A stretch of DNA of 64,000 bases from Bufo bufo (taxonomy: Eukaryota > Chordata > Amphibia > Anura > Bufonidae), in NCBI RefSeq assembly GCF_905171765.1, contig NC_053392.1, positions 31,860,192 through 31,924,191 on the forward strand, written 5' to 3'. This document shows positions 35,956 through 47,458 of the stretch, piece by piece. Below the pieces are notes generated by a model that had not been told where the DNA came from, made no database searches, and saw only the letters and a program-made list of their open reading frames with translations. Both the position numbers and the translations under genes were made by a program. Each line of letters starts with the position of its first letter. Position 1 is the first letter of the stretch.

Positions 35956-35959
35956 TCAA

Positions 35960-36310
35960 CTTGCCCCTGATGTAGTATATGGCCAAAAAATAACCACACT
36001 ATTGATGGTTAAATGCACTTGGGTGACACAGACTCAGCCTGCACCTGATGTAGTATATGGCCAAAAATTAACCACACTGTTGATGGTTAAATGCACTTTG
36101 GTGACACAGGCTCAGCCTGCACCTGATGTAGTATATGGCCAAAAAATAACCACACTGTTGATGGTTAAATGCACTTGGGTGACACAGGCTCAGCCTGCAC
36201 CTGATGTAGTATATGGCCAAAAAATAACCAGACTGTTGATGGTTAAATGCACTTCGGTGACACAGGCTCAGCCTGCAGCTGATGTAGGATATAGCAAAAA
36301 ATAACCACAC
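35960..36310. repeat. 78-bp tandem repeat in copy B
   Basis: GTATATGGCCAAAAA recurs about every 78 bp, four to five times. Inverse of 16250-16550. Confidence 0.85.
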
Positions 36311-36589
36311 TATCGATGGTTAAAAGCACTTGGTGGTAGCTTGTGCTGGCGCACCACAAGCCACAAAATGGCCGCCGATCACCCCAGAAAAAAGTGATAT
36401 AAAAACGCTCTAGGAAGCCTAAAAAAAGTGAGCAAGTCAATATTAGCACTTCAATGATCCACAGCTGGAGATCGATCACAGAATGAAGTCTTTTGGAGGA
36501 GTTAATCTGCCTAATCTCGCCCTAACGTCGCAGCAGCAACCTCTCCCTATGCTTGAATCAGCAGAGTGACGTGCAGCGCTACGTGACCC

Positions 36590-36715
36590 AAGCTTATATA
36601 GAGGCTGGGTCACATGCTGCACTGGCCAATCACAGCCATGCCAATAGTAGGCAAGGCTGTGATGGCCTCTTGGGGCAAGTAGTATGACGCTTGTTGATTG
36701 GCTGCTTTGCAGCCT
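36590..36715 (-). promoter_or_regulatory. Putative hAT promoter, copy B
   Basis: On the minus strand, AGCCAATCAA (about 36694-36703), an inverted CCAAT at about 36625, then TATATAAG (36593-36600). Same layout as copy A with a consensus TATA box. Confidence 0.5.
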
Positions 36716-36863
36716 TTCAAAAAGCGCCAAGAAAGCGCCGAACACCGAACCCGAACCCGGACTTTTACGAAAATGTTCGGGTTCGGATCGGTGTCACGGA
36801 CACCCCAAAATTCGGTACGAACCCGAACTATACAGTTCGGGTTTGCTCATCCCTAGTTTCAAG

Positions 36864-37339
36864 GCATGTAAGCAGGCAAGTAGGCTGGTGGGTATTCACC
36901 GGGGCAGACAGGCAAGTAGGCTGGTGGGTGTTCACGGGGGCAGACAGGCTAGTAGGTAGGCAGTCGGCCGGGGCTGCTGTGCTTCCTCCTTGGGCATGCA
37001 GGCTGCTTACAGGCTGTAGTGCCTGTGTGTAACTAAGTGGATTGGTGGAGCAGCCAAAAGTGTAGCAGGGCAGAGGAGAGGGAGGAGAATAGCTCCTCTC
37101 TCTGCTCATCCTCTGCCATTGACGTGCGTGCCAGGAGCGCCAGGCCCTGGATGCTGGGGTAGAGATATAAAAGACAATAAAAAATTATTTAAAAAAAGTT
37201 CCTCTATAAAGGCACCCTCTAGTGACTGCCTTAGGCACATACCTTTTGTGTCTAATTGGAAATATGTCACTGAGAACAGAAGGAAATTGAAGAACAAAAA
37301 TGGTCACTAAACAGTCCAAAATCAAATAGGGAAACAATG
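36864..37339. other. Spacer with a short tandem repeat
   Basis: 36868-36960 has about 2.5 copies of a 36-bp unit (GGCAAGTAGGCTGGTGGGT). No gene is recognised in the rest. Confidence 0.5.
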
Positions 37340-37456
37340 GAATGGTGGACTACATGCCCCAAAAATTATTCATTCACCTTACAGAAAATAACAATTGATA
37401 ATGTGGTTGTAGGTATATTAGACAGTCACCGTATAACAATTTTACGGTTGGCCAGT
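37340..37456. repeat. 112-bp tandem repeat, first unit
   Basis: Matches the units at 38657-38770 and 38771-38890 (landmarks TAGGCCCCAAA, CATCAAGTGATTATG, GGTATATTAGACGGTCA). The array is interrupted by the hAT element at 37457 and the solo LTR at 38909. Confidence 0.7.
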
Positions 37457-38656
37457 CAGTGGCGTCGCTAGGGGGGGGCCAGAGGGCCCCCTACATCACA
37501 CTGTGCCCCCCCATATGCCCCCCCAACTAAAATGCCCCCCCAACTGAGCGGCTGCAGTCGGGCACAGGCAGATGAGCGCTTCCATTGCGCTCATCTCCAT
37601 AGTCATCTGCCTGTGCTGCGGCGGGGCAGGGGACGGAGAGGCGTGTCCCTTCCCCTGTCTCTGATAGGCTGCAGGCATTAGGCCGCTCACAGGAGTGTAC
37701 ATTTCTTCTAAACTGTAATCCGTATCCTCTGACCTGCAGAAATCAGCACTCGCTCGGTAACAACTAACAGGCAGTGCCTGAAGGCTGTAGCCTGGCCCTG
37801 TTACCGAAGCTAGCCGAGTGGTGTAAGGTTAAGGTACTAGTAGAGATGAGCGGATGCTGAATCCTGATTTAAAGTTACTGCAGGATATGGATTACAGTTT
37901 AGAAATGTCAAATGTACACTCCTGTGAGAGGCGGGGAGGGGATCTGTGGATGACACTGTTATAGGGAGGGAGATCTGTGGATGTCACTGTTATAGGGAGG
38001 GGGATCTGTGGATGACACTGTTATAGGGAGGGGGATCTGTGGATGACACTGTTATAGGGAGGGGGATCTGGGGATGACACTGTTATAGGGAGGGGGATCT
38101 GTGGATGACACTGTTATAGGGAGGGAGATCTGTGGATGTCACTGTTATAGGGAGGGGGATCTGTGGATGACACTGTTATAGGGAGGGAGATCTGTGAATG
38201 ACACTGTTATAGGGAGGGGGATCTCTGGATGACACTGTTATAGGGAGGGGGATCTGTGGATGACACTGTTATGGAGGGGGAAATGGGGATGACACTGTCA
38301 TGGGGTGGATGGATCTGTGGATGACACATATAGCATAATGTTCTATATACGGTATGTGTCATCCACAGAACTCCCCCCCCCCCATAGCAGTGTCATCCAC
38401 AGATCCCCCTCCCTATAAAAGTGTTATCCACAGGCAACTAGGACATGTTGAAATCTGAGTGATTGTTTTTTGTTTTTTTTTAAACCACAGACAGCAGGAC
38501 TTTTCTTCCCTGTTGGGGTTTTAGGTATTGGGTAAAGTATCGCAGCATTTCTAAGCATACTTGTGTAAATGTATCATTGTTATAGCTGCCCCCCCTACTT
38601 TTGTCCTGGCCCCCAGTGTGCCCCCCCCCAAAATGTGAAAGCTAGAGACGCCACTG
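37457..38656. mobile_element. Non-autonomous hAT, 1.2 kb, CAGTGGCGTCGCTAG ends
   Basis: Termini CAGTGGCGTCGCTAG and, inverted, CAGTGGCGTCTCTAG. Exact 8-bp duplications TGGCCAGT lie at 37449-37456 and 38657-38664. The left half carries a GC-rich cassette with GATGAGCGCTTCCATTG (about 37572) and CTGATAGGCTGCAGGC (about 37661). The right half is a 31-bp array. No ORF of note. Confidence 0.88.
37930..38330. repeat. 31-bp tandem array, about 13 units
   Basis: The unit GATCTGTGGATGACACTG followed by TTATAGGGAGGGG recurs with few changes. An inverted single unit occurs at about 38365-38435, giving a hairpin. Confidence 0.85.
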
Positions 38657-38903
38657 TGGCCAGTTACATTAAAGGCCCCAAAAATTTTGCATTCAGCGTA
38701 AAGAAAATATCAAGTCATTATGAGTCTGGAAGTACATTAGGCGGTCATTGGATATCAGTTTTACTGTAGGCCAGTGGAGTATAGGCCCCAAACATTAGGT
38801 ATTCACCGGACAGAAAACATCAAGTGATTATGTGGCTGGAGGTATATTAGACGGTCATTCGATATCAATTTTACTGCAGGCCAGTACAAATATATGTCAA
38901 ATA
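38657..38903. repeat. 112-bp tandem repeat, further units
   Basis: Two more units of the array begun at 37340. It ends at the solo LTR. It may belong to the left arm of the second hAT family, but that arm's terminus was not found. Confidence 0.6.
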
Positions 38904-38908
38904 CATAT

Positions 38909-39654
38909 TGTAAGATCCTCACCTGTCTCGAAGACCGCCGGGGTCTCGGGGACAGGTTGGTTGGGCTAGTGGCAGTACGCCGCGGCCGGGCTTGTCTCCG
39001 GTACCGCTTGCAGATTCCACTTTGGTGTCCATATCGATGCGCTCGTGTACTCTCGCCGAGCCTGTCGTGCGTCCACGTGTACGCTCGGTAACGGGTTTGC
39101 AAGGGGATGCGCGGTCACGTGTACGCACTTCTTATGCGTTTCTCCTACCTGTGATGAGAATAGCACCTAGCCACAAATTCAAAGTATATTAATGGGGCCG
39201 GCATTGGGTTAATTGCCAATGAACGACCAAGGCTGTGTACACAGGTGTAGGACAGTTCATGATCTATGGGGAGTGGACACTTGGCAGGCACATAAAAGGT
39301 GGTCTCCCCGGTCGGTCACTGCCCACTGTTATCCTTCCCTTTCCAGATACAGGTCATACTACTTGTGCTAGTGACTGAAGGTTGTCTGGACCAGGTCATA
39401 CTACTTGTGCTAGTGACTGAAGGTTGTCTGCAGATGGCAACACTATTGTCAGCAGCTGACACGTTAAAAAAAGACTACACTGCGGACCCCTTTCCAGCGG
39501 GACCCAGGATCCGGAATTCCCCGTGACGCATCCTTTCGTTGTTTTGGAATTCCTGTTATTTGTTACCAGTGAAGTTTGCCTTTGTTTACTTTCTTTTGAA
39601 TAAAACCTCTTGCTTCATCTACACTGGTCTGTTTACTTGGTGCCTTGCATTACA
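38909..39654 (+). mobile_element. Solo LTR (746 bp) carrying a hAT-derived fragment
   Basis: Begins TGTAAGATCC and ends GCATTACA, flanked by 5-bp duplications CATAT (38904-38908, 39655-39659). It has a CATAAAAGG TATA-like box near 39290 and AATAAA near 39600, as expected of an LTR. A 38-bp direct duplication (AGGTCATACTACTTGTGC) lies at 39351-39425. About 65 bp at 39428-39492 match the BED-finger coding region of the neighbouring hAT transposase (42475-42540). Confidence 0.75.
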
Positions 39655-39784
39655 CATATGTGTAAAAGAATAAAAAATATAAAATTGGATTAAAAACATG
39701 GGTAACAAAATTTCCCTCTTGAAAAAAACCACAATGGAAATTTTTGAAATTCAATTAAACTTGGTTGTCACGGGTGTTGAATTC

Positions 39785-42723
39785 CTACGAGATCCATGCC
39801 TCATAAATTTTTAGAAATTTGAGGTAGTCCACACTGTCGTGAGCTAGGCGAGGGCGCTTATCAGTCATGATCCCCCCTGCTGCGCTGAACGTACTTTCGG
39901 ACAGGACACTCGACTAGGGGAAAGTCTAGAGTTCCATGGCAAATTGTGCCAGCTCTGGCCACAGGTCAAGCCTGCAAACCCAGTAATCAAGGGGTTCCTC
40001 ACTTCTCAAAGCGTCCACATCGGCCGTTAACCAGATGTAGTCGGACACCTGTTGGTCTAAGCGTTCTCTGAGGCTGGATCCAGAGGGCGGCTGTCGATGG
40101 GTGGGCTGCAAGAATGATCTCTTATCCGAAGTGACCAACACATCTTCAAACCGCCCTCTTTTGGCATGCGTGGTAGGATTGGTACCGGCAACTGTTTCTC
40201 TGCAGGTGGAAATTCCTGCCAGCGCCCACAACAGCAGAATGCAGCATCTCTCGAAGCAAGGCCTAGAAATGCTGCATTCTAACAGCCCTCTGGGATGCTG
40301 GTAACATGTCCGCCATTTTGTGTTTGTAACGGGTGTCTAAGTACGTTGCCACCCAGTACTGGTCCTTGCCCTTCATGCTTTTTTTACGGGGGTCCCTCTT
40401 CAAACACTGGAGCATAAAGGCCCCCATTTGCACTAAATTGGAAGCAGTGGAGCAGCCTGGCTCCTGCTCATCGCCATCCTCGGTCTCCTCCCCCCATCCA
40501 CGGATAACACCAGGGATCCCAGAAACTTTTAAAGCCTGCTCTTCTTGCTCCTCCTCCACCCCCCAGGCACCATCCTTCTCTGAATCCTCTTCAGACTCCT
40601 GCTGACTTGTCTCAGATTGAGTAGCCCCCTCCGGGAATTCATTCAGCATTGTGACCTCCTCATCTTCCTGTCCTGCTCCCCGATGGCTTGATCAATGACA
40701 TGATGCAATGCACGCTCTAGAAAGAAGACGTAAGGTACGATGTCACTGATGGCGCCCTGGCTGTGACTGACCAGTTTGGTGATCTCATCAAATGGCTGCA
40801 GAAGTCTGCATGCATCGCGCATGAGCAGCCACTGGCTGTCTCGCCTTGCCCTGTGAATGTGCAGAGGTTTGTAAGACTGGCTGCACATGTCTGACTTCTC
40901 TGTTTGTTTTGGTTTGGGTTTGAGCTGGATCCACCTTCCCTCAGGTGTACTGGGTTTGATTGTTAGTAAGGCTATTTATCCCTCCTTCCTCCAGTGGCCT
41001 GTGTGGGTTATAGTTCTTTCCTGTGAGCTCTGGATGTTGGTGGATCGTCTGCTCCAGCTCGGCTCTAGATAAGTCCTCTCTGTTATTTCCCATTGTGTCT
41101 TTTATCTAGGCCTCTAGGGAGACGCTTGCTTCCTCCGGGTTTGAAGAAGCAGGTTGCCTCTTCCCTTTTCCCTACAGCTTAGGGTTTGCCCAGGGTTTAT
41201 AGGTTTAGGCATGAGGGCATGTGCATATCCACCGTTAGGGTACACACATGGGCACAGCAGTTTAGGGAAAACTTTTAGGGATTGCTAGCTTTCGGGCCTT
41301 GTCATTTGTTCTGTTTGTTTTCCTGTGTTTGGTTATTTTCCCGCTTATCTGCCTATCATGACAGTGGCGCGGCGTGTAAGATCTTCTAAAATGGCCAGAG
41401 ATTTTCCTGGCCTGCCGCAAGACGTTCTGAACCCCGGGGTATTTGGCAGCAAATCGCTGCGCGACTAAGTTCAGGACGTGTGCCATGCCCGCCACGTGTG
41501 TCATTTTGCCCTGTTTCAGCACACTCAGCAGATAGGCACCATTGTCGCACACCATGTTACCAACTGTCAAATTGAGCAGAGTTAGCCATTGTGACCGCAG
41601 AGCTGAAAGCAGTGCAGTACCGGTGTGGCTCTTGGCTTCCAGGCACAACAGCCGCAGCACAGCATGGCAACGTCTCACCTGGCACGTCAAATAGGTTCTG
41701 GTGAGCTGGGGGGGGTGAAGTGGAAGGGACGGTAGCAGTCGAAAAGGAGGAGTCAGCCGAGGAAGAGTAGGAGGAGTAGAGTAGGAGGAGGAGAATAAGA
41801 GGCAGGCCTGCATGCAATCCGTGGCAGTAACACCAAATCCACACGGGTGCCACGGGTTGCATGCTTAACAGCCGTCAGAAGGTTTATCCAGTGGGCAGTA
41901 AAAGTTTTGTACCTTCCCGTACCTGCCCGTGTTTGCTAGACCACGTGTCTGTGGTCAGATATATCTTGGCACCGACACTGTGTGCCAGAGATACATTCAC
42001 TTGCAACTGAACATGGCCATATAGCTCTGGGATGCCCTTCTGGGAGAAATATTTCCTTCTAGGGACCTTCCATTGTGGTGTGCCAATGGCCACAAATTTT
42101 CTAAAGGCCTCCGAGTCCTCCAGTTTATGTGGCAGTAGTTGGCGGGCTACCAGTTCTGACAAGCCGGCGGTCAGCCATTGGTCAAGAGGGTTATCCGGCG
42201 TTATCAACTTTTTACGTTCGAACATTTGGGCCATGGAAGCCTGCCTTTTTCCAGATGAACGCGACGACGTCACGGTGGAAGGTGGAGTGGAGGACAAATG
42301 CGAAGAGAGAGAAGAAGGAGAAGAGGAAGGAAGTGGAGCGCCTGGAGTGTTGCTTTGTGGGTTCTGACGGTGTTGCTCCCACTGGGCTCGGTGATGGGAG
42401 GACAGGTGCATTCTTAAGGCAGTCGTCCCTAGGTGAGTGTTGGGCTTATCGCGACTTATGCGTTGACAGCGCAGGCTGCAGATGGCAACACTATTGTCAG
42501 CAACTGACATGTTAAAAAAAGACTACACTGCGGAGCCATGTGCCGGCTTCCTGGGAGCGCCAGATGTGACCGTGCATGGTGGATGGCTCGCTCCAGATAC
42601 ATTGGCAGTGTGCATTTTGCCTCCTGTGCACTGCGAGTTCTGCCTGTTTCTTCTTCTTCTCCTCCCTGTCTGCTGCTCTGTCTCTTCCTCTGATCTCCCC
42701 TCCTCTTCCTCTCTTGTGGGCAC
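39785..42723 (-). pseudogene. Second hAT family transposase, C-terminal two thirds
   Basis: Minus-strand pieces in order: basic linker (42777-42523), BED finger (VAICSLRCQRIS...HLSSHH, 42510 onward), FKKF-type AFRKFVAIGTPQWKVP, LTTDTWSSKHGQ (first Asp), MVCDNGAYLLSVL with AGMAHVLNLV (second Asp), then after an LTR-like insertion RRDSQWLLMRDACRLLQPF, an acidic linker, QYWVATYLDTRYK, and the terminal domain SVLSESTFSAAGG with its Glu. A stop closes it at 39785-39787. Several frameshifts are present. The N-terminus lies beyond the gypsy insertion at 50639-51060. About 60 codons around WNSTLHM are missing at the LTR-like insertion. Confidence 0.82.
40888..41363. mobile_element. LTR-like insertion in the second hAT
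   Basis: Starts TGTCTGACTTC and ends CATGACA (inverse TGTCATGATAGGCAG), giving TG...CA ends over 476 bp. No flanking duplication is visible (GCACA versus GTGGC). About 60 host codons are absent across the site, so recombination or deletion accompanied it. Confidence 0.5.
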
Positions 42724-44090
42724 TGTGGGGATTTGCTCTGGTAGACAGGCTAGCGGACGCAGTACAGAGGCAACCACAAAGTCTTTAAAGGGCTTCTGTC
42801 AGCCCACTAAACCGTTTTTTTTTTTTGTTTAATAATAATCCCTACACTGCGATCTCTGCATACATAAGTAAAATAATAATTTTCGTTCAGTAGAATTTGA
42901 TAAAACGCTATTTTTATAATATGTAAATTACCTTGCTACCAGCAAGTAGGGCGGCTACTTGCTGGTAGCAGCCGCATCCTCCGATCCTAATGACGCCCCC
43001 TTCGCATTGTGATTGACAGGGCCAGCGGACGGGATCTCTCTCTGCTGGCCCTGCCTGTTTTCATTCAATATCTGGCACCTGCGCCGCGGCCGTACCTATC
43101 TTCAATCTGCGCAGGCGCACTGAGAGGCGGCCACTCACTCGGCCGCTCCATCCTCAATGCGCCTGCGCCGGGTGTAGATGTGACGTCATCGGCGCAGGCG
43201 CATTGAGGATGGAGCGGCCGAGTGAGTGGCAGCCTCTCAGTGCGCCTGCGCAGATTGAAGATAGGTACTGCCAGATATTGAATGAAAACAGACAGGGCCA
43301 GCAGAGAGAGATCCCGTCCGCTGGCCCTGTCAATCACAATGCGGAGGGGGCGTCATTAGGATCGGAGGATGCGGCTGCTACCAGCAAGTAGCTGTCCTAC
43401 TTGCTGGTAGCAAGGTAATTTACATATTATAAAAATAGCGTTTTATCAAATTCTACTGAACGAAAATGATTATTTTACTTATGTATGCAGAGATCGCAGT
43501 GTAGGGATTATTATTAAACAAACAAAAAAAAAAAACCGTTTAGTGGGCTGACAGAAGCCCTTTAACTTAAACAGTTCAGTGTTTTATTCACACATAGGGA
43601 AAAACAAAAAAGTTACGGTTTGCAAACTTAGTGTTTGTTCACACCATATAAAGTCCACAGAACAAAAGCCTTCACCTGGTCAACAGTTTTTCCACCCGCA
43701 GTCCACAGCAGGCTTTAGGGCCTGTTTCCCAGCAGGCATCTCTCAGCTCTTTAGCACGGCACAAGCTCTCAGTTCCAAAACATACAGAGACTGACAGCGC
43801 TCCACTGTCAGATGGAGGATAATCCACACCCAGCTGAGACTGATGGCTGAGTTTTATATAGGCCAATAAAGACCCGGCCTGGAGTGTGGGGAGGAGCCAC
43901 CCACCAAGGACTTTGGCTACTCCCAGTAAGAGCCAGCCCAGATTGGCTTTACAGCCACACTAACAACAAACAGTGTCAACCAGCGCTAGCTGCCACTGAC
44001 ACTTAAAACTACCGTCTCTTACCTCACGGAGGCCAGGAATCTCGATGACACATATCTTCCATCATTAATGGCCCCTTGTGCCTTCCTACA
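42724..44090 (-). repeat. 3' LTR of the gypsy element, split by a MITE
   Basis: Same ends as the 5' LTR. Removing the 777-bp MITE at 42785-43565 leaves about 590 bp. A polypurine tract (inverse of CCTCCCCCCTTT, 44093-44104) abuts it. Confidence 0.9.
42785..43565. mobile_element. Palindromic TTAA MITE inside the gypsy LTR
   Basis: Inverted termini TTAAAGGGCTTCTGTCAGCC. TTAA is duplicated (42785-42788 and 43562-43565) relative to the single TTAA of the intact LTR at 50114-50117. The inner half is GC-rich, with a TGACGTCA at 43181-43188 and four GCGCAGGCGC-type motifs. Confidence 0.88.
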
Positions 44091-44113
44091 TACCTCCCCC
44101 CTTTGTTCAAACC

Positions 44114-45087
44114 TTAGGGGGTGAACACCGCCAGACAGTGTACCCGGGACAGGGCATCTGAGTTTTCCTGTAACCTGCCTGCACTATGTTCCATGAATTT
44201 TTTTTTGTTTTGTAGTGAAAAGAACCACCTGGTGACCCAATCATTCTTCTCTTTAGCCTTACTTATCCACTTGAGAGTGGAGTGGTCGGTCACCAGACAA
44301 ATCTTTCTCCCCAACAGAGAATAGTGGAGAGACTCAAGTGCCCACTTGATGGCCAGGCACTCTCTCTCCACTCTACTATATCCAGTCTCGGCTGGGGTAA
44401 GCTTTCGTCTCATGAAAACAACAGGATGTTCTTCCCCATTGATGTCCTTATAGACTTCAGCTCCGAGGCTTATTTCAGAGGCATCGGTCTGTACCACAAA
44501 CTCCCTCTTGAAGTCCGGCATCACCAATACCGGGGACCCACACAGGGCAGACTTCAAAGCGGAGAAAGCCTTTTCCGCCTGCTCATTCCACTCTACTGAA
44601 CCGTCAATGATGCGGCGACTGTAGCAAAATTGGGGACAAACCTCATATAGTACCCCACCATACCCAGGAACGACTTTATTTGCCGAGTAATGACAGGTCG
44701 GGGCCAATTCCTAATTGCCTCAATTTTGTTCACCTGAGGTTTGATAATTCCGCGCTCAATTACATACCCGAGGTACTCGGTCTCTTCTAACCCAATTGCA
44801 CACTTTTTTGGGTTAGCGGTTAAGCCAGCCTTCCTAAGGGAATCCACTACAGCCTGTACTTTAGGTAGGTGACTTTCCCAGTCGGTGCTGTGGATAACGA
44901 TATCGTAAAGGTACACCGAAGCGTATCGACGATGTGGATGCAGTACACTGTCCATTAGCCTTTGAAAGGTGGCGGGAGCGCCATGTAGACCAAAGGGTAA
45001 TACCTTGTACTGATACAGCCCCTCTGGCATGATGAAAGATGCTTTTTCCTTGGCAGCCTCTGTCAAGGGTACCTGCAATGTAATCTA
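44114..45087 (-). pseudogene. Gypsy RT (C-terminal half) and RNase H
   Basis: RT starts only at LQVPLTEAAKEKASF, so fingers and motif A are missing. FGLHGAPATFQRLMD is present. The YLDD box reads YLYD, a catalytic Asp loss. ECNG-equivalent PKKCAIGLEETEYLGYVI and FLGMVGYYMRFVPNF follow. RNase H has VQTDAS, VERECLAIKWAL and VTDHSTLKW with its acidic residues. It ends at HCLAVFTP near the polypurine tract. Upstream is a deletion joint to integrase, later hit by the foldback element. Confidence 0.85.
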
Positions 45088-47456
45088 CAGTAGGTGAACC
45101 CGATTTTGTGTCAATCTCGCTGTATTTCTCGGCGAGATTGAGCACATACGAGCCCCATCGCGGGAGCCAGCGCCGAGCTGGCTTGCCGCTATGGAGAGCA
45201 AGCGCGTCATAGAAGCGACGGGAGATCCGACTTGGATTCCCGCCAATTCTACACGTGTGCAGCGTTTGTTATGAATCCTGAGGGGGAAGTCCCCGCCGGA
45301 TTTAAATAAAAATCCGACCTGGGTCCCGCCCTCAGGAGCATACCGGGCCCTTAGGTCTGTTATGGGTTGTAAGGAGAGCCCCCCCCTACGCCGAAAAAAA
45401 CGGCGTAGGGGGTCCCCCTACAATCCATACCAGACCCGTATCCAAAGCACGCTACCCGGCCAGCCAGGAAGGGAGTGGGGACGAGCGAGCGCCCACCCCC
45501 CTCCTGAGCCGTACCAGGCTGCATGCCCTCAACATGGGGGGTTGGGTGCTCTGGGGCAGGGGGCGCACTGCGGCCCCCCCACCTCAGAGCACCCTGTCCC
45601 CATGTTGATGAGGACAGGGCCCCTTCCCGACAACCCTGGCCGTTGGTTGTCGGGGTATGCGGGCAGGAGGCTTATCGGAATCTGGGAGCCCCCTTTAATA
45701 AGGGGGCCCCCAGATACCGGCCCCCCACCCTAAGTGAATGAGTATGGGGTACATCGTACCCCTACCCATTCACCTGCAAGAAAAGTGGTAAAAACACAAA
45801 TAAACCACACAGTGTATTAAAATATTTTATTTTTCTGCTCCGGAGGCCGCCCCCTGTCTTCTTTATTAGCTCTTTTACCAGGGGGGGGCTCTTCTTCTTC
45901 CGATATCCCGACGGGTCTTCTCCGCTATCCGGGGGGGTCTTCTCAACTCTCCGGGGTTCTCCTTCTGTCTTCTCCTTCTGTCTTCTCCTTCTGTCTTGTT
46001 GTCTCGGCGCACCCCGATTCTTCGTCTTCTCTTCTTGTTTTCGCCTCTCTCTGTTGTTGACTCGGCGCACCCCGGTTCTTCGTCTCGCGAGACTCGGCGC
46101 ACCCCGATTCTTCGTCTCGCGAGACTCGGCGCACCCCGATTCTTCGTCTCGCGAGACGAAGAACCGGGGTGCGCCGAGTCAACAACAGAGAGAGGCGAAA
46201 ACAAGAAGAGAAGACGAAGAATCGGGGTGCGCCGAGACAACAAGACAGAAGGAGAAGACAGAAGGAGAACCCCGGAGAGTTGAGAAGACCCCCCCGGATA
46301 GCGGAGAAGACCCGTCGGGATATCGGAAGAAGAAGAGCCCCCCCCGGAGACAGAAGACAGAAGGAGACAACAAGACAGAAGGAGAAGACAGAAGGAGACA
46401 ACAAGACAGAAGGAGAAGACAGAAGGAGAACCCCGGAGAGTTGAGAAGACCCCCCCGGATAGCGGAGAAGACCCGTCGGGATATCGGAAGAAGAAGAGCC
46501 CCCCCCGGAGACAGAAGACAGAAGGAGACAACAAGACAGAAGGAGAAGACAGAAGGAGACAACAAGACAGAAGGAGAAGACAGAAGGAGAACCCCGGAGA
46601 GTCGAGAAGACCCCCCCGGATAGCGGAGAAGACCCGTCGGGATATCGGAAGAAGAAGAGCCCCCCCCTGGTAAAAGAGCTAATAAAGAAGACAGGGGGCG
46701 GCCTCCGGAGCAGAAAAATAAAATATTTTAATACACTGTGTGGTTTATTTGTGTTTTTACCACTTTTCTTGCAGGTGAATGGGTAGGGGTACGATGTACC
46801 CCATACTCATTCACTTAGGGTGGGGGGCCGGTATCTGGGGGCCCCCTTATTAAAGGGGGCTCCCAGATTCCGATAAGCCTCCTGCCCGCATACCCCGACA
46901 ACCAACGGCCAGGGTTGTCGGGAAGGGGCCCTGTCCTCATCAACATGGGGACAGGGTGCTCTGAGGTGGGGGGGCCGCAGTGCGCCCCCTGCCCCAGAGC
47001 ACCCAACCCCCCATGTTGAGGGCATGCAGCCTGGTACGGCTCAGGAGGGGGGTGGGCGCTCGCTCGTCCCCACTCCCTTCCTGGCTGGCCGGGTAGCGTG
47101 CTTTGGATACGGGTCTGGTATGGATTGTAGGGGGACCCCCTACGCCGTTTTTTTCGGCGTAGGGGGGGCTCTCCTTACAACCCATAACAGACCTAAGGGC
47201 CCGGTATGCTCCTGAGGGCGGGACCCAGGCCGGATTTTTATTTAAATCCGGCGGGGACTTCCCCCTCAGGATTCATAACAAACGCCGCACACGTGTAGAA
47301 TTGGCGGGAATCCAAGTCGGATCTCCCGACGCTTCTATGACGCGCTTGCTGGGATGTGCTGTCGCTATCCCAGTGAGTGCGAGATCTCGGCACCACGTCG
47401 CCGAGTATCAGCGCGACGCTGTCGTGCTGAAAACACAATGTCAGAAACACCTACTG
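45088..47456. mobile_element. Large foldback element with TA target site
   Basis: Termini CAGTAGGTG and inverse, flanked by TA (45086-45087, 47457-47458). Arms of about 1 kb are near-perfect reverse complements, for example at 45360-45840 and 46690-47170. The right half has extra 160-bp duplications of purine-rich GACAGAAGGAGA sequence. Three TCTCGCGAGA palindromes (46083, 46115, 46147) lie near the centre. It has no coding capacity I credit. Confidence 0.82.
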
Positions 47457-47458
47457 TA

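Larger units (their letters stand above)
30464..36855 (-). mobile_element. hAT transposon, copy B (6,392 bp)
   Basis: Minus-strand copy of the family at 15722-29805. Plus-strand left end TAGAGTTGAGCGAAC; right end is the inverse of TAGGGATGAGCAAAC. Exact 8-bp duplications GTTTCAAG lie at 30456-30463 and 36856-36863. It has the same order of parts, but the 141-bp array has about 8 units and the 295-bp repeat about 1.5. Its transposase is nearly intact. It lies tail to tail with copy A. Confidence 0.93.

Noticed and set aside
38909..39654. Part of the second hAT element, because of the shared BED-finger stretch
   Set aside because: TG...CA ends, 5-bp CATAT duplications, a TATA-like box and AATAAA fit a solo LTR better. 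The shared stretch is only about 65 bp.
45875..46623. Arg/Glu-rich and Ser/Leu-rich frames on both strands
   Set aside because: Purine/pyrimidine-rich palindrome of the foldback element. Mirror frames appear on both strands, as expected from symmetry.
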